A stretch of 64,000 nucleotides of DNA. It comes from Arenibacter sp041392165. GTDB lineage: Bacteria > Bacteroidota > Bacteroidia > Flavobacteriales > Flavobacteriaceae. Where the stretch lies: contig JAWKMN010000007.1 of NCBI GenBank assembly GCA_041392165.1, positions 1 through 64,000 of the forward strand, in the 5' to 3' direction. The notes under the pieces are model-generated. The model had not been told where the DNA came from and did not search any database. It saw only the letters and a list, made by a program, of their open reading frames with translations. A program made the position numbers and the translations under genes. This document shows, in pieces, positions 1 to 8,652 of this stretch (position 1 is the stretch's first letter; each line of letters starts with the position of its first letter).

Positions 1-207
1 CCCACCTTTGAGAAAAATAATGGGTTTTGGTGGGATATGATGAACTGTACCATCGGAATCCTATGGCAGTCCAGCATGATAGTGCTCCCCATTTATTTTA
101 TGATCCGGGATTATCCAAAGGCGGTAATTGCGTTGGCTGTTTTTGGTGTTACCTCGGCCATCCTGAAATTTACATGGCTGGATAAGGTTCGGAAAATACC
201 TAACTAG
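1..207 (+). CDS. C-terminal end of a sodium:solute symporter-like membrane protein (partial)
   Basis: The open frame enters from the left edge and stops with TAG at 205-207, giving the last 68 residues. They contain two hydrophobic stretches (around residues 17-35 and 43-57), separated by a short charged RDYPK segment, and end in a basic tail. This fits the end of a polytopic inner-membrane protein. Placed directly before a GH130 gene, it resembles the SSS-family sugar symporters that import mannosyl disaccharides for such phosphorylases. The family call rests mostly on context and general resemblance; another transporter class is possible. The gap of 71 bp to the next gene suggests one operon. 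Confidence 0.5.
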   Translation, partial: PTFEKNNGFWWDMMNCTIGILWQSSMIVLPIYFMIRDYPKAVIALAVFGVTSAILKFTWLDKVRKIPN

Positions 208-278
208 AATAAAATTGATTTGTCCTTAATTAGTGTTTTGGATAGTCTAAATTAGAGATAAATAAGTTTAATTATAAT

Positions 279-1256
279 TTGCAAGATAAAGTGAGTAATA
301 TTCCATGGCAGGAAAGGCCTGCCCATAGTACTGATGTAATTTGGCGATATTCGGAGAACCCGGTCGTTAAAAGGGATGCCATACCATCCTCCAATAGTAT
401 TTTTAATAGCGCCGTAGTGCGCTTTCAAGATGGGTACGCCGGGGTATTCCGATGCGATAACAAAGCGGTACAGATGAATATTTTTGCCGGTTTTAGTAAG
501 AACGGTGTGGATTGGAAAATTAATCATGTGCCCATTCGGTTTCAGGCCGGGAATACCAATATGATCGAGTCCGACTATAAATATGATCCCAGAGTGGTCT
601 TTTTGGAGGATAGGTATTGGATTACCTGGTGCAATGGCTATAATGGTCCAACTATCGGGATAGGGTATACCTTCGATTTTAAGGAATTTTTTCAATGTGA
701 AAATGCCTTTTTGCCCTTTAATAGGAATGGGGTATTATTTCCGGAGAAAATTGACGGTAAATATGCCATGTTGAGCAGACCCAGCGATAATGGCCATACC
801 CCCTTTGGGGATATTTACATCAGTTACAGTCCCGATATGAAATATTGGGGAGAGCATCGCTGTGTTATGAAGGTAACTCCATTTGTGGACAGTGCATGGC
901 AGTGTACCAAAATTGGAGCGGGCCCCATTCCCATACTGACCGATGAAGGTTGGCTGACCTTTTACCACGGGGTCATAAACACCTGTAACGGATTTAGATA
1001 TTCCATGGGTGCCGCTATTTTGGACAGGGAAAGGCCAGATCGGGTATTGTACAGGACCAAGCCCTATTTGTTGTCCCCTCAGACCAATTATGAATGTATG
1101 GGCGATGTGCCAAATGTGGTGTTCCCCTGCGCCGCGCTACATTCTATAGAGGAGGATAAGGTAGCCATTTATTATGGTGCTGCGGATACGGTTACCGGTC
1201 TGGCATTTGGACGCCTATCCGAAATTGTTAGGTTCACGAAGGAGAATAGTTTGTAA
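279..1256 (+). CDS. GH130 family mannoside phosphorylase
   Basis: A cytoplasmic enzyme of glycoside hydrolase family 130, which cleaves beta-mannosidic disaccharides or mannosyl-N-glycan cores with phosphate to give mannose 1-phosphate. The 325-residue length is normal for the family and there is no signal peptide. Family hallmarks are visible: SNSIFNSAVVRFQDGYAGVFR near residues 37-58 (five-bladed propeller start), YDPRV at 102-106, and GAGPIPILTDEGWL followed by YHGV at 213-232. The start is uncertain: a TTG at 279 gives the longest frame, while a GTG at 291 is equally placed before the conserved SNIPWQERP segment. The upstream symporter and downstream mannosidase support mannoside use. The exact substrate cannot be read from sequence. 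Confidence 0.85.
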   Translation: MQDKVSNIPWQERPAHSTDVIWRYSENPVVKRDAIPSSNSIFNSAVVRFQDGYAGVFRCDNKAVQMNIFAGFSKNGVDWKINHVPIRFQAGNTNMIESDYKYDPRVVFLEDRYWITWCNGYNGPTIGIGYTFDFKEFFQCENAFLPFNRNGVLFPEKIDGKYAMLSRPSDNGHTPFGDIYISYSPDMKYWGEHRCVMKVTPFVDSAWQCTKIGAGPIPILTDEGWLTFYHGVINTCNGFRYSMGAAILDRERPDRVLYRTKPYLLSPQTNYECMGDVPNVVFPCAALHSIEEDKVAIYYGAADTVTGLAFGRLSEIVRFTKENSL

Positions 1257-1314
1257 ACCGTGTTTTTCAACACCGCTTTTTTTTTGTTAAATAGAAACCA
1301 TATAAATTCTAAAT

Positions 1315-2388
1315 ATGAAGACCATTTTTCTCAGCCAAACCAAAACCTGGTCATTGGCACTTCTGTTTTTTTACATTGGCATGGCCACCGTAAATGGGCA
1401 AGAATCGGAACCAAGAAACTATATTGCCTATAAGGCAACCGAAAAATTAAGTATTGATGGGAAGGGGGATGATGCCTCCTGGCAAAAAGCACCTTGGTCA
1501 CAGGATTATATAGATATTCAAGGTAAAAAGGTGCCGGATTATAGGACCAGAATGAAAATGTTATGGGACAACGAGTACTTATATGTTTTGGCAGAAATGG
1601 AGGAGCCTCATGTATGGGCTACCTTAAAACAAAGGGATACCGTTATTTTTTATAACAATGATTTTGAGATTTTTATAGATCCGGACGGGGATACCCACAA
1701 TTATTATGAATATGAGATGAATGCCCATAATACCTTGTGGGATTTGTTTTTGACCAAACCATATAGGAATAATGGCAAGGTGGTGGATAGTTGGGATATA
1801 CAGGGGGTGAAATCGGCAGTGGGCATCGATGGTACCTTAAATGATTCCTCGGATACGGACAGGGGATGGACGGTGGAAGTGGCCATACCATGGAAGGTGG
1901 TCACCGAAGCAAGTACCGGAGGCCATGTACCCGAAAACGAATTCTGGAGAATCAATTTTTCCAGGGTAAATTGGAAATTCGATTTAACGCAGGGAAGGTA
2001 CTCCAGGAAGAAAGACGGTAATGGAAAGTTTATGCCGGAATACAACTGGGTCTGGTCTCCTCAAGGAGTAATAAATATGCACGAGCCGGAGCATTGGGGG
2101 TATGTGTACTTTTCTGCCAAAGAAGTAGGGGGAAAGGACAGTTTTTCCATTCCTCAGGACGATTATATAAAATTTTATCTGTACTCGCTGTACAGGGACG
2201 TTCTTCACGGAAAAAAAGATGCTGAAAAATTGGTAGCCCTTCCCAAGGAAATTCTGGGCAAGACCTTAAAACCAAGTTTGGAAAAGCACCGCTCCGGATA
2301 TAATATATGGGTAAAGAGTCCATTTACGGGTAAAATACTGGTAATCAAAGAAGACGGGGAGTTTAGGAGTTTGGATGAAATGGAATAG
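1315..2388 (+). CDS. Secreted carbohydrate-binding protein with CBM9-like domain
   Basis: The first 29 residues form a signal peptide (basic start, hydrophobic core LALLFFYIGMATV, then NGQ). Residues about 40-265 match the DOMON/CBM9-like sugar-binding fold found in Bacteroidota glycan clusters: it opens with IDGKGDDASWQKAPW, continues with MLWDNEYLYVLAEMEEP and NNDFEIFIDPDGD, and has the RGWTVEVAIPW strand. The C-terminal 80 residues carry no recognisable catalytic motif. The protein probably binds glycans in the periplasm or at the surface. It follows GH130 by 58 bp in the same direction, so co-transcription is likely. The precise ligand is unknown. Confidence 0.75.
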   Translation: MKTIFLSQTKTWSLALLFFYIGMATVNGQESEPRNYIAYKATEKLSIDGKGDDASWQKAPWSQDYIDIQGKKVPDYRTRMKMLWDNEYLYVLAEMEEPHVWATLKQRDTVIFYNNDFEIFIDPDGDTHNYYEYEMNAHNTLWDLFLTKPYRNNGKVVDSWDIQGVKSAVGIDGTLNDSSDTDRGWTVEVAIPWKVVTEASTGGHVPENEFWRINFSRVNWKFDLTQGRYSRKKDGNGKFMPEYNWVWSPQGVINMHEPEHWGYVYFSAKEVGGKDSFSIPQDDYIKFYLYSLYRDVLHGKKDAEKLVALPKEILGKTLKPSLEKHRSGYNIWVKSPFTGKILVIKEDGEFRSLDEME

Positions 2389-2448
2389 GACAATTCGGGG
2401 ATGTTAAATGGTGAGGGTGGCAGTGAAATATTTGAGGGCAAGGAAAAA

Positions 2449-2660
2449 CACACCCCTAACTTCCCGCAAAAAAGCGGGACAGGCACTCTCAAGAGGGGAA
2501 TTGGTTTAAGAACAAATTGCTGTAAATGATAGAGGGTTCATCTTAAGTATAATGTTGCAGGTTATCTTTGAGATTGTATTTCCAATAAAAATCAGGTTAA
2601 GGATAGGTAATGATGTGGATACAAATAACTCCCCTCTTGAGAGGGGCCGGGGGTGTGTAA
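2449..2660. repeat. Paired inverted palindromic repeats (REP-like), left unit
   Basis: A forward copy at 2449-2502 begins CACACCCCTAAC and ends CTCTCAAGAGGGGAATT, with a small CCCGC/GCGGG hairpin inserted at 2463-2479. A reverse copy at 2627-2660 reads AACTCCCCTCTTGAGAGGGG then GTGTGTAA. The two face each other across about 125 bp. The same pair recurs at 3136-3350. The intergenic stretch from 2389 to 2747 otherwise shows no gene. Confidence 0.75.
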
Positions 2661-2747
2661 TTTAAAGGTTGAAACCGTCGTTTCCCTAGTCAATACCTTT
2701 AGAAACATAGGAGTGTGTGAAATGACATGTCATTTAAAGTAAAAGCA

Positions 2748-3146
2748 ATGAAAAAAAGAAAAATCATTCCTTACAATCCCAAATTAAAAGAGTTGGCCCG
2801 TGAATTGAGAAATAATAGTACAAAAGCCGAAGTAATATTATGGTTAAAATTGAAAACAAAACAGATGTATGGCTATGATTTTCATCGCCAGAAACCTATA
2901 GATAATTATATACTCGATTTTTTTTGCCAGGAACTGATGTTAGGTATTGAAGTGGATGGATATTCCCATGGGGTTGTAGAGGTTTATAATAAAGATGTTA
3001 TAAAAGAAGGGAAGATGAATAGTTTGGGTATAACGATTTTACGTTTTACAGACAATCAGATATTAAGGGACATGGAGAATGTGTTAAGGGCAATAGAGGG
3101 ATATATCCGGGACTATGAAGATGAAAATGAGCAAGCACACCCCTAA
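2748..3146 (+). CDS. DUF559 domain protein (very-short-patch-repair endonuclease-like fold)
   Basis: A small cytoplasmic protein of the DUF559 family, whose fold belongs to the PD-(D/E)XK nuclease group. Visible family features are an N-terminal helix with LARELRNNSTKAEVILW, the FHRQKPIDNYILDFFC strand pair holding the acidic DF, and GIEVDGYSH, the E-x-D motif expected at the nuclease centre, followed by LRFTDNQI near the end. Length (132 residues from ATG 2748) is normal. An ATG at 2727 would add seven residues; ATG 2748 fits the conserved MKKRKIIPYN start better. The last three codons and the stop lie inside the palindromic repeat that begins at 3136, and a reverse repeat ends 87 bp upstream. 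Biological role of this family is not established. Confidence 0.75.
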   Translation: MKKRKIIPYNPKLKELARELRNNSTKAEVILWLKLKTKQMYGYDFHRQKPIDNYILDFFCQELMLGIEVDGYSHGVVEVYNKDVIKEGKMNSLGITILRFTDNQILRDMENVLRAIEGYIRDYEDENEQAHP

Positions 3147-3350
3147 CCCCTCTCAAGAGGGGAATAATGTAGGTTTTGTAATATACAATTCGCCCCAAAA
3201 AAAGTATTTACGTTCGAAATTGCATATTGTTTTGACCGATTTGAATTTTCTTTTGAGGTGATTTCTAAGATTGGTGTTTTTATCGGCAGGATTCATTTAA
3301 TATTGGGGCTAAAGAAAACTCCCCTCTTGAGAGGGGCGGGGGGTGTGTAA
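3136..3350. repeat. Paired inverted palindromic repeats (REP-like), right unit
   Basis: A forward copy at 3136-3166 (CACACCCCTAACCCC then TCTCAAGAGGGG) and a reverse copy at 3317-3350 repeat the arrangement of 2449-2660. The similarity of the two reverse copies continues past the palindrome (GGTTGAA follows both, about 10 bp beyond GTGTGTAA), so the repeat unit is longer than the hairpin. Stretch 3167-3316 between them has no gene that I can support. Confidence 0.75.
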
Positions 3351-3460
3351 ATAAGGGTTGAAGCTTTTTCTAGACAGTATAAACCGTATGTAATAATGAA
3401 ACATCCATGACTAAAGATTTTGTCGCACGGCGGAATGATCATTGGGATGTTACATGTGAC

Positions 3461-3476
3461 TCCCGATAGCTCGGGA
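3461..3476. repeat. 16-bp palindrome TCCCGATAGCTCGGGA
   Basis: Short hairpin 24 bp before the mannosidase start codon. The in-frame ATG at 3476 overlaps its last base, which argues against 3476 as the true start. Two related palindromes of the CCCGATA...TATCGGG type occur at 55858 and 60781. Confidence 0.5.
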
Positions 3477-3499
3477 TGAAAAACAATAAATATAAACAC

Positions 3500-5734
3500 A
3501 TGAAATATAACATGCTACTAATAGTCATAATCCTTGGTATGGGGACCTATGCCCAAAAACAACCCGTGGATTACGTAAACCCGTTTATTGGGACCTCCAA
3601 TTTTGGGACTACCAATCCCGGGCCCATTGCCGTTAGGGGAATGGTAAGTGTATCGCCCTTTAATGTGGCCGGACCCAAAAATATGCCCTTGGAAAAGGAC
3701 AGTAGATGGTTGTCTACGCCTTATGTGAAGGAGAACACCTTCTTAACAGGCTTCAGTCACGTTAATCTAAGTGGTGTAGGCTGTCCCGAACTGGGAGTAA
3801 TTTTGGCCATGCCTACCACAGGTAATTTGGAGGTGGATCATTTGAAATACGGAACCTCCTATTCCAATGAAGTTTCCAAGGTGGGCTACTATTCCAATAC
3901 TTTGGATGATTACAATATAAAAGTAGAGGCCACGGCCACCACCAGGGTCGGGGTAAGCAAGTATTCCTTTCCCAAAGGGGATGCCAATATCCTAATCAAT
4001 CTGGGCTTAGGGTTGACCAATGAACAAGGAGCTTCCGTTAAGGTAGTTTCATCAACTGAAATAGAGGGGGTACGCAGTGTAGGGTCATTTTGTTATTACA
4101 AAGCGGAGGAAGCCTATCCGGTATATTTTGTAGCGCGCTTCTCCCGGCCTGCGGACGAATTTGGGGTTTGGAAAAAACCAACTACCTACAAAGGGGCCGA
4201 AGCCGAGTGGATGGGTTACAATGGAAATACGCGGCTAATGCCCGGGTATGCTATGGAAGTGGTAGGCGATAGCATAGGGAGCTATATGCGGTACAATTTT
4301 AAAGAGCCCACGGTGGTGGAAATGAAGGTTGGTATTTCCTATGTCAGCATTGAAAATGCCCGGGAAAATCTGGAAAAGGAAACGGCAACGAAAAGTTTTG
4401 ACCAAATTTTGGCAGAGGCCAAGAAAAATTGGAACGAATATTTGTCCAAGATAGAGGTAGAAGGAGGTGTAGAGGATGATAAGGTGAAGTTTTATACGGC
4501 CCTTTACCATACTTTAATTCACCCCAGTATCCTAAATGATTTTAATGGGGATTATCCCAAAATGGGAACAAGGGAGATCCTAAAAACACAGGATACGCGT
4601 TATACCGTTTTTTCGCTTTGGGATACGTACCGCAATCTACATCAATTGATGAGCTTGGTGTATCCCGAACAACAATCCGATATGGTGAAGAGTATGCTCC
4701 AGATCTATGATGAAAGCGGTTGGTTGCCAAAATGGGAATTGAATGCTACGGAAACCACTACTATGGTAGGTGATCCCGCAGGTATTGTCATTGCCGATAC
4801 CTATTTAAAGGGGATACGCGATTTTGATGTGGAAAAGGCCTATTCGGCCATGATTAAGAGTGCAGATCAAATAGAGGGCAATCCCCTACGCCCGGGACTA
4901 AAAGATTATTTGGAAAAAGGCTACCTTACTACTAAAACAACCAATAGTGGATCGGTATCCACTACACAGGAGTACAATATTTCGGATTATGCTATATCCC
5001 AATTGGCCAAGGCCTTGGGCAAAAAGAAGGACTATCAGAGATTCTCCAAAAGATCCATATCGTATCGAAACCTTTTCAACAGGGAATTTAACCTTTTGAG
5101 GCCCAGGAACGATGATGGATCATGGTCGACTCCTTATAATCCGGAAGTTGGGGCCAATTTCGTAAAAAACTTGGGATTCATAGAAGGCAATGCTTGGCAA
5201 TATTCCTTTATGGTTGCCCATGACACCCAAGGCCTTATGAAGCTTATGGGCGGGGAAAAGCCTTTTGTAAACAGATTGCAGGATGTTTTTGACAAGGGCC
5301 ATTTTGATATGGCCAACGAACCGGATATTGCCTACCCCTATTTATTCAATTATGTGAAGGGAGAGGAGGGAAGGACCCAAAAAATGGTTTCGGATCTATT
5401 GGATACCTATTTTAAAAATTCTGCCGATGGTCTCCCGGGAAATGACGATACCGGGACCATGTCCGCCTGGGCGGTTTTTTCAATGATGGGGATATATCCT
5501 ATAAGTCCCGCCAATCCAATTTACGCCCTAACAACCCCAAAATTTAACAAGATAACCATACATTTGGACAATAGGTATTATGAAAAGGAAAAATTGGTGA
5601 TAACTTCCAATATTTCGGAGAAAAACAGGTATATTCATCGTATTGCCCTTCAAGGTAGGCCCCATAAGAAATATTTTATATCGCACGAAGAATTGGTGAA
5701 TGGGGATTCTTTGGATTTTACCTTAAAGAAATAA
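3500..5734 (+). CDS. GH92 family alpha-mannosidase (secreted)
   Basis: A calcium-dependent exo-alpha-mannosidase of family GH92, acting on alpha-linked mannose of N-glycans or mannans outside the cytoplasm. The signal peptide is clear from ATG 3500 (MKYNMLLIVIILGMGTYAQ); ATG 3476 would add eight polar residues and starts inside a palindrome. Mature sequence opens with VDYVNPFIGT, the family signature. Residues about 30-270 form the N-terminal beta-sandwich, and about 290-740 the helical barrel, with SLWDTYRNLHQLMSLVYP, GDPAGIVIADTYLKG and GNDDTGTMSAWAVFSMMGIYP, the conserved active-site segment. Length of about 744 residues is normal. It is followed after 20 bp by the DUF4838 gene, so an operon is likely. 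Confidence 0.93.
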   Translation: MKYNMLLIVIILGMGTYAQKQPVDYVNPFIGTSNFGTTNPGPIAVRGMVSVSPFNVAGPKNMPLEKDSRWLSTPYVKENTFLTGFSHVNLSGVGCPELGVILAMPTTGNLEVDHLKYGTSYSNEVSKVGYYSNTLDDYNIKVEATATTRVGVSKYSFPKGDANILINLGLGLTNEQGASVKVVSSTEIEGVRSVGSFCYYKAEEAYPVYFVARFSRPADEFGVWKKPTTYKGAEAEWMGYNGNTRLMPGYAMEVVGDSIGSYMRYNFKEPTVVEMKVGISYVSIENARENLEKETATKSFDQILAEAKKNWNEYLSKIEVEGGVEDDKVKFYTALYHTLIHPSILNDFNGDYPKMGTREILKTQDTRYTVFSLWDTYRNLHQLMSLVYPEQQSDMVKSMLQIYDESGWLPKWELNATETTTMVGDPAGIVIADTYLKGIRDFDVEKAYSAMIKSADQIEGNPLRPGLKDYLEKGYLTTKTTNSGSVSTTQEYNISDYAISQLAKALGKKKDYQRFSKRSISYRNLFNREFNLLRPRNDDGSWSTPYNPEVGANFVKNLGFIEGNAWQYSFMVAHDTQGLMKLMGGEKPFVNRLQDVFDKGHFDMANEPDIAYPYLFNYVKGEEGRTQKMVSDLLDTYFKNSADGLPGNDDTGTMSAWAVFSMMGIYPISPANPIYALTTPKFNKITIHLDNRYYEKEKLVITSNISEKNRYIHRIALQGRPHKKYFISHEELVNGDSLDFTLKK

Positions 5735-5754
5735 AATTAATTACAATCTAAGGA

Positions 5755-7998
5755 ATGATATTTTTAAAGACAAAATATAGGGTTTCGGTCTTTTTTCTTC
5801 TGTTGGGATTCCTGTCATCATGCAATAGGGATGGAATCGAATTGGTTCGTGGGGGACAGACAGACTATGAAATAGTATTCATGGGCAATGCTACCGAAAG
5901 CCAATATAAATCTGCGGAATCGCTACAACATTATCTTTATTTAATGGGTGGGGCAAAGTTGGACTTGGTAGACGAAAGTTCCCAGAACCCGGAAAGGAAC
6001 AAGATTTATATTGGAAATATAAATGGGGAAAATTTGGGTAGGGAAGAAATTGTCATTAAGACGGAAGGCAAGCACTTGTTCATATATGGAGGGTCGGATA
6101 AAGCAACAAAATATGCCGTTTACGAATTTTTGGAACGCTACCTGGATTGTAGGTGGTATGCCCCTGGAGCGGAAAAAATCCCGATTTCCAAAACTATTGA
6201 TCTTCCGGCCATGAATTTTCGGTACAGTCCTGAAATTACCACAAGAACGGTCCATTCCAAATTGTTTTATGATAATGCCGAATTTGCCGATAAGCAGAAA
6301 GTGACTTACGAATCATTTCCGAATTACGTTCCAACTGCCCGGGTGCATACCTTTCATAAATTTCTGCCTGAAGAGCAGTTTTATTTATCCAACCCGGAAT
6401 ATTATGCATTAAGGGGAGATAAAAGATTGCCCACACAATTGTGTCTGACCAATCCAGATGTTCTGGCGATAGTCAAGGATTCCGTGGCTTCCTTGTTTCG
6501 GCAATACCCTGGGGCGGAGGTTTTGTCCGTAAGCCAGGATGATAATCAGCAATATTGCCAGTGCGATAATTGTAGCAAAATTGATGAGGAAGAAGGAAGT
6601 CCGTCAGGAACAATGATAAGATTTGTAAACGAGGTGGCGGCATCTTTTCCGAACAGGATGATCTCCACTTTGGCCTATCAGTATACCCGGCGGCCGTCCA
6701 AGACCAAGCCCTTGGATAATGTTTTGATTACGCTTTGTTCCATTGAATGTGACCGAAGTGCTCCCATTGCTGAAAAATGTACCGATTTTGCCAATGATTT
6801 AAGGGGATGGAGCGCACTCACGAACAATATTAGGATTTGGGACTATACTACACAGTTTACCAATTTTTTGGCTCCATTCCCCAATATAAAAACCTTACAG
6901 CCAAATATTCAATTGTTCAGGGACAATAACGCCAAATGGGTTTTTGAACAGCACAGTAACCAGCCAAGTGAACTGTTTGAGCTAAGATCCTATATTACGG
7001 CCCAATTACTTTGGAATCCGGATCAAAATGTAGATTCCCTCCTAACCGATTTCACCAATGGATATTATGGGGAAGCAGGGGTATTTGTAAAAAAGTATGT
7101 AGACGAAATTCATTCCAGAATACAGGAAGATCCTGATTTTTTCTTGTTTTTATACGGGGATCCATCAGAGGCGTTTTCATCCTATTTAAGTCCGGCCATG
7201 CTTTCTGATTATTCAAAATTGTTCGATAAGGCGGAAAATGCGGTGGCCAATAAACCCGAATTGTTGGCAAGGGTAAAAATGGCGCGACTGGGAGTGGATT
7301 ATGCTGTTTTGGAAGCTTGCAGAAAAGAACTGACTGATACCTATAGACTTTTGATTCCCAATGACGAGGGCAAAAAAACAATAAATCCTTTAGTGACCAC
7401 CTTATTGGATAATTTTAGGCAAATCTGCGCTGACAATAATATTGACCTAATGAACGAGATGGGATTTACCGTAACCGAATACCTGGCCAATTATATGTCC
7501 GCACTAGAGGTGATAAGAATGCCCAATGTGGCCAGGGGGAAAAAAGTGATAACGAACACAGAACCCAAAAAGTATGCCCATGAGGATCCAATGACATTGA
7601 CCGATGGTGCCTTAGGGGGCAGCAGTTTTTATGCCAATTGGTTGGGGTACGAGGGGACGGATATGGAGGTGGTTGTAGATTTGGGGAAACCAATGGCCAT
7701 AAATACCATTTCTTTGGCTTTTTTACAAGTTACCAATCACATTGTATTTTTTCCCTCAAAAGTGGTTTATTCGGGATCCTTGGATAATGAACATTACTTT
7801 AATTTCGGGACCATCAATAATCCAATGCCCTTAACAAAGGAAAGTAAGGTGAACGATATTCAGTATTTTAAATTGGATTTTGATAAAAGGAATGCCAGAT
7901 ACATTAAGATAAGGGCAATGAATGCCCAAACACCTTACTGGCACCATGCGGCAGGTCTACCTTCTTGGCTTTTTGCGGATGAGATTATAATTAATTAA
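5755..7998 (+). CDS. DUF4838 lipoprotein with C-terminal discoidin-like domain
   Basis: An exported lipoprotein: the start MIFLKTKYRVSVFFLLLGFLSSC ends in a lipobox Cys near residue 23. Residues about 40-150 resemble the alpha-glucuronidase N-terminal-like domain often found before glycosidase barrels (YKSAESLQHYLYLMGGAKL, KATKYAVYEFLERYLDCRWYAPG). Residues about 170-440 are the DUF4838 barrel, with VSQDDNQQYCQCDNC, a Cys-rich segment typical of the family. Residues about 605-747 look like an F5/8 type C (discoidin) sugar-binding domain. The family is thought to be a glycosidase relative; no reaction can be stated. Last complete gene of the mannoside cluster. Confidence 0.85.
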   Translation: MIFLKTKYRVSVFFLLLGFLSSCNRDGIELVRGGQTDYEIVFMGNATESQYKSAESLQHYLYLMGGAKLDLVDESSQNPERNKIYIGNINGENLGREEIVIKTEGKHLFIYGGSDKATKYAVYEFLERYLDCRWYAPGAEKIPISKTIDLPAMNFRYSPEITTRTVHSKLFYDNAEFADKQKVTYESFPNYVPTARVHTFHKFLPEEQFYLSNPEYYALRGDKRLPTQLCLTNPDVLAIVKDSVASLFRQYPGAEVLSVSQDDNQQYCQCDNCSKIDEEEGSPSGTMIRFVNEVAASFPNRMISTLAYQYTRRPSKTKPLDNVLITLCSIECDRSAPIAEKCTDFANDLRGWSALTNNIRIWDYTTQFTNFLAPFPNIKTLQPNIQLFRDNNAKWVFEQHSNQPSELFELRSYITAQLLWNPDQNVDSLLTDFTNGYYGEAGVFVKKYVDEIHSRIQEDPDFFLFLYGDPSEAFSSYLSPAMLSDYSKLFDKAENAVANKPELLARVKMARLGVDYAVLEACRKELTDTYRLLIPNDEGKKTINPLVTTLLDNFRQICADNNIDLMNEMGFTVTEYLANYMSALEVIRMPNVARGKKVITNTEPKKYAHEDPMTLTDGALGGSSFYANWLGYEGTDMEVVVDLGKPMAINTISLAFLQVTNHIVFFPSKVVYSGSLDNEHYFNFGTINNPMPLTKESKVNDIQYFKLDFDKRNARYIKIRAMNAQTPYWHHAAGLPSWLFADEIIIN

Positions 7999-8047
7999 AC
8001 AGGTACAACAGTGAAGACGGTTAAATACTGGACACTGGAAAATAGAG

Positions 8048-8228
8048 TTGCCTTCTGAAATTGTCTTTCCGGACTATGTTCTTGCAACAGGGGCAAGGGT
8101 TCAATGGTTGGGGGCAAAGCAGAAGTTAAAATGGACCCAAAGCGACGATGGAATGGCTGTTCAGCTTTCTAAAGATCTGTGGGGGAAAACTATGGAATAC
8201 CGAGACATTTGTTGTTAAAATAAAATAA
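8048..8228 (+). pseudogene. Decayed C-terminal tail of an alpha-fucosidase-like (GH29) protein
   Basis: Reading from 8048, the frame gives a beta-rich tail with YVLATGARVQWLGAKQKLKW and TQSDDGMAVQLSKDL, which resembles the end domain of GH29 fucosidases. Near 8190 the frame must shift by one to continue as WNTETFVVKIK and stop at 8226-8228. There is no start codon or catalytic region, so only the last 55 or so codons of a lost gene remain. The family assignment is by eye from a short stretch and could be another glycosidase with the same C-terminal domain. Confidence 0.5.
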
Positions 8229-8334
8229 TCGGTCAAGTGTTGCGAATTGAAACTATAAAAATGCCTCCCATCCGTTTGGCATGGAAATGTTCTAGCAATA
8301 CGGATATGCGCAATAATTCGCATTTGGAATGTGT

Positions 8335-8373
8335 AAAAGGTAAGCCGTTAATTACAAGGGTTTACCTTTTTTT
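8335..8373 (+). terminator. Rho-independent terminator
   Basis: Stem AAAGGTAA (8336-8343) pairs with TTACCTTT (8362-8369), followed by a run of T. It closes the mannoside cluster. The remaining bases up to the SusC start at 8653 hold no gene and probably contain the SusC promoter and leader. Confidence 0.6.
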
Positions 8374-8652
8374 AATTTATGGCCAATACACTTCTTTCAT
8401 CATATCAAAATAAAAATAAGTATGGGTTATGGTAATACTATTTATACCCATAAAGGTATTTTTTTTGGTATAAGACCATCTAATAATTGTTTGGAGTTAT
8501 AACTAAATCGTTTTCGGAAATACGTCATTTAGCTTTTGGCGTACGTTATTAGTCGAATTAATTTCTTGGCCTAGAAGGGAAATTCAAAATTTAGTAATTA
8601 TTTAACATTAGGGTAACTCCCGCAACTAATTAACTAACTTAAAATTATTAGT

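Noticed and set aside
252..695. 147-residue - strand frame opposite the GH130 gene
   Set aside because: Shadow of the coding strand; no signal, motif or domain, and the + strand matches GH130 throughout.
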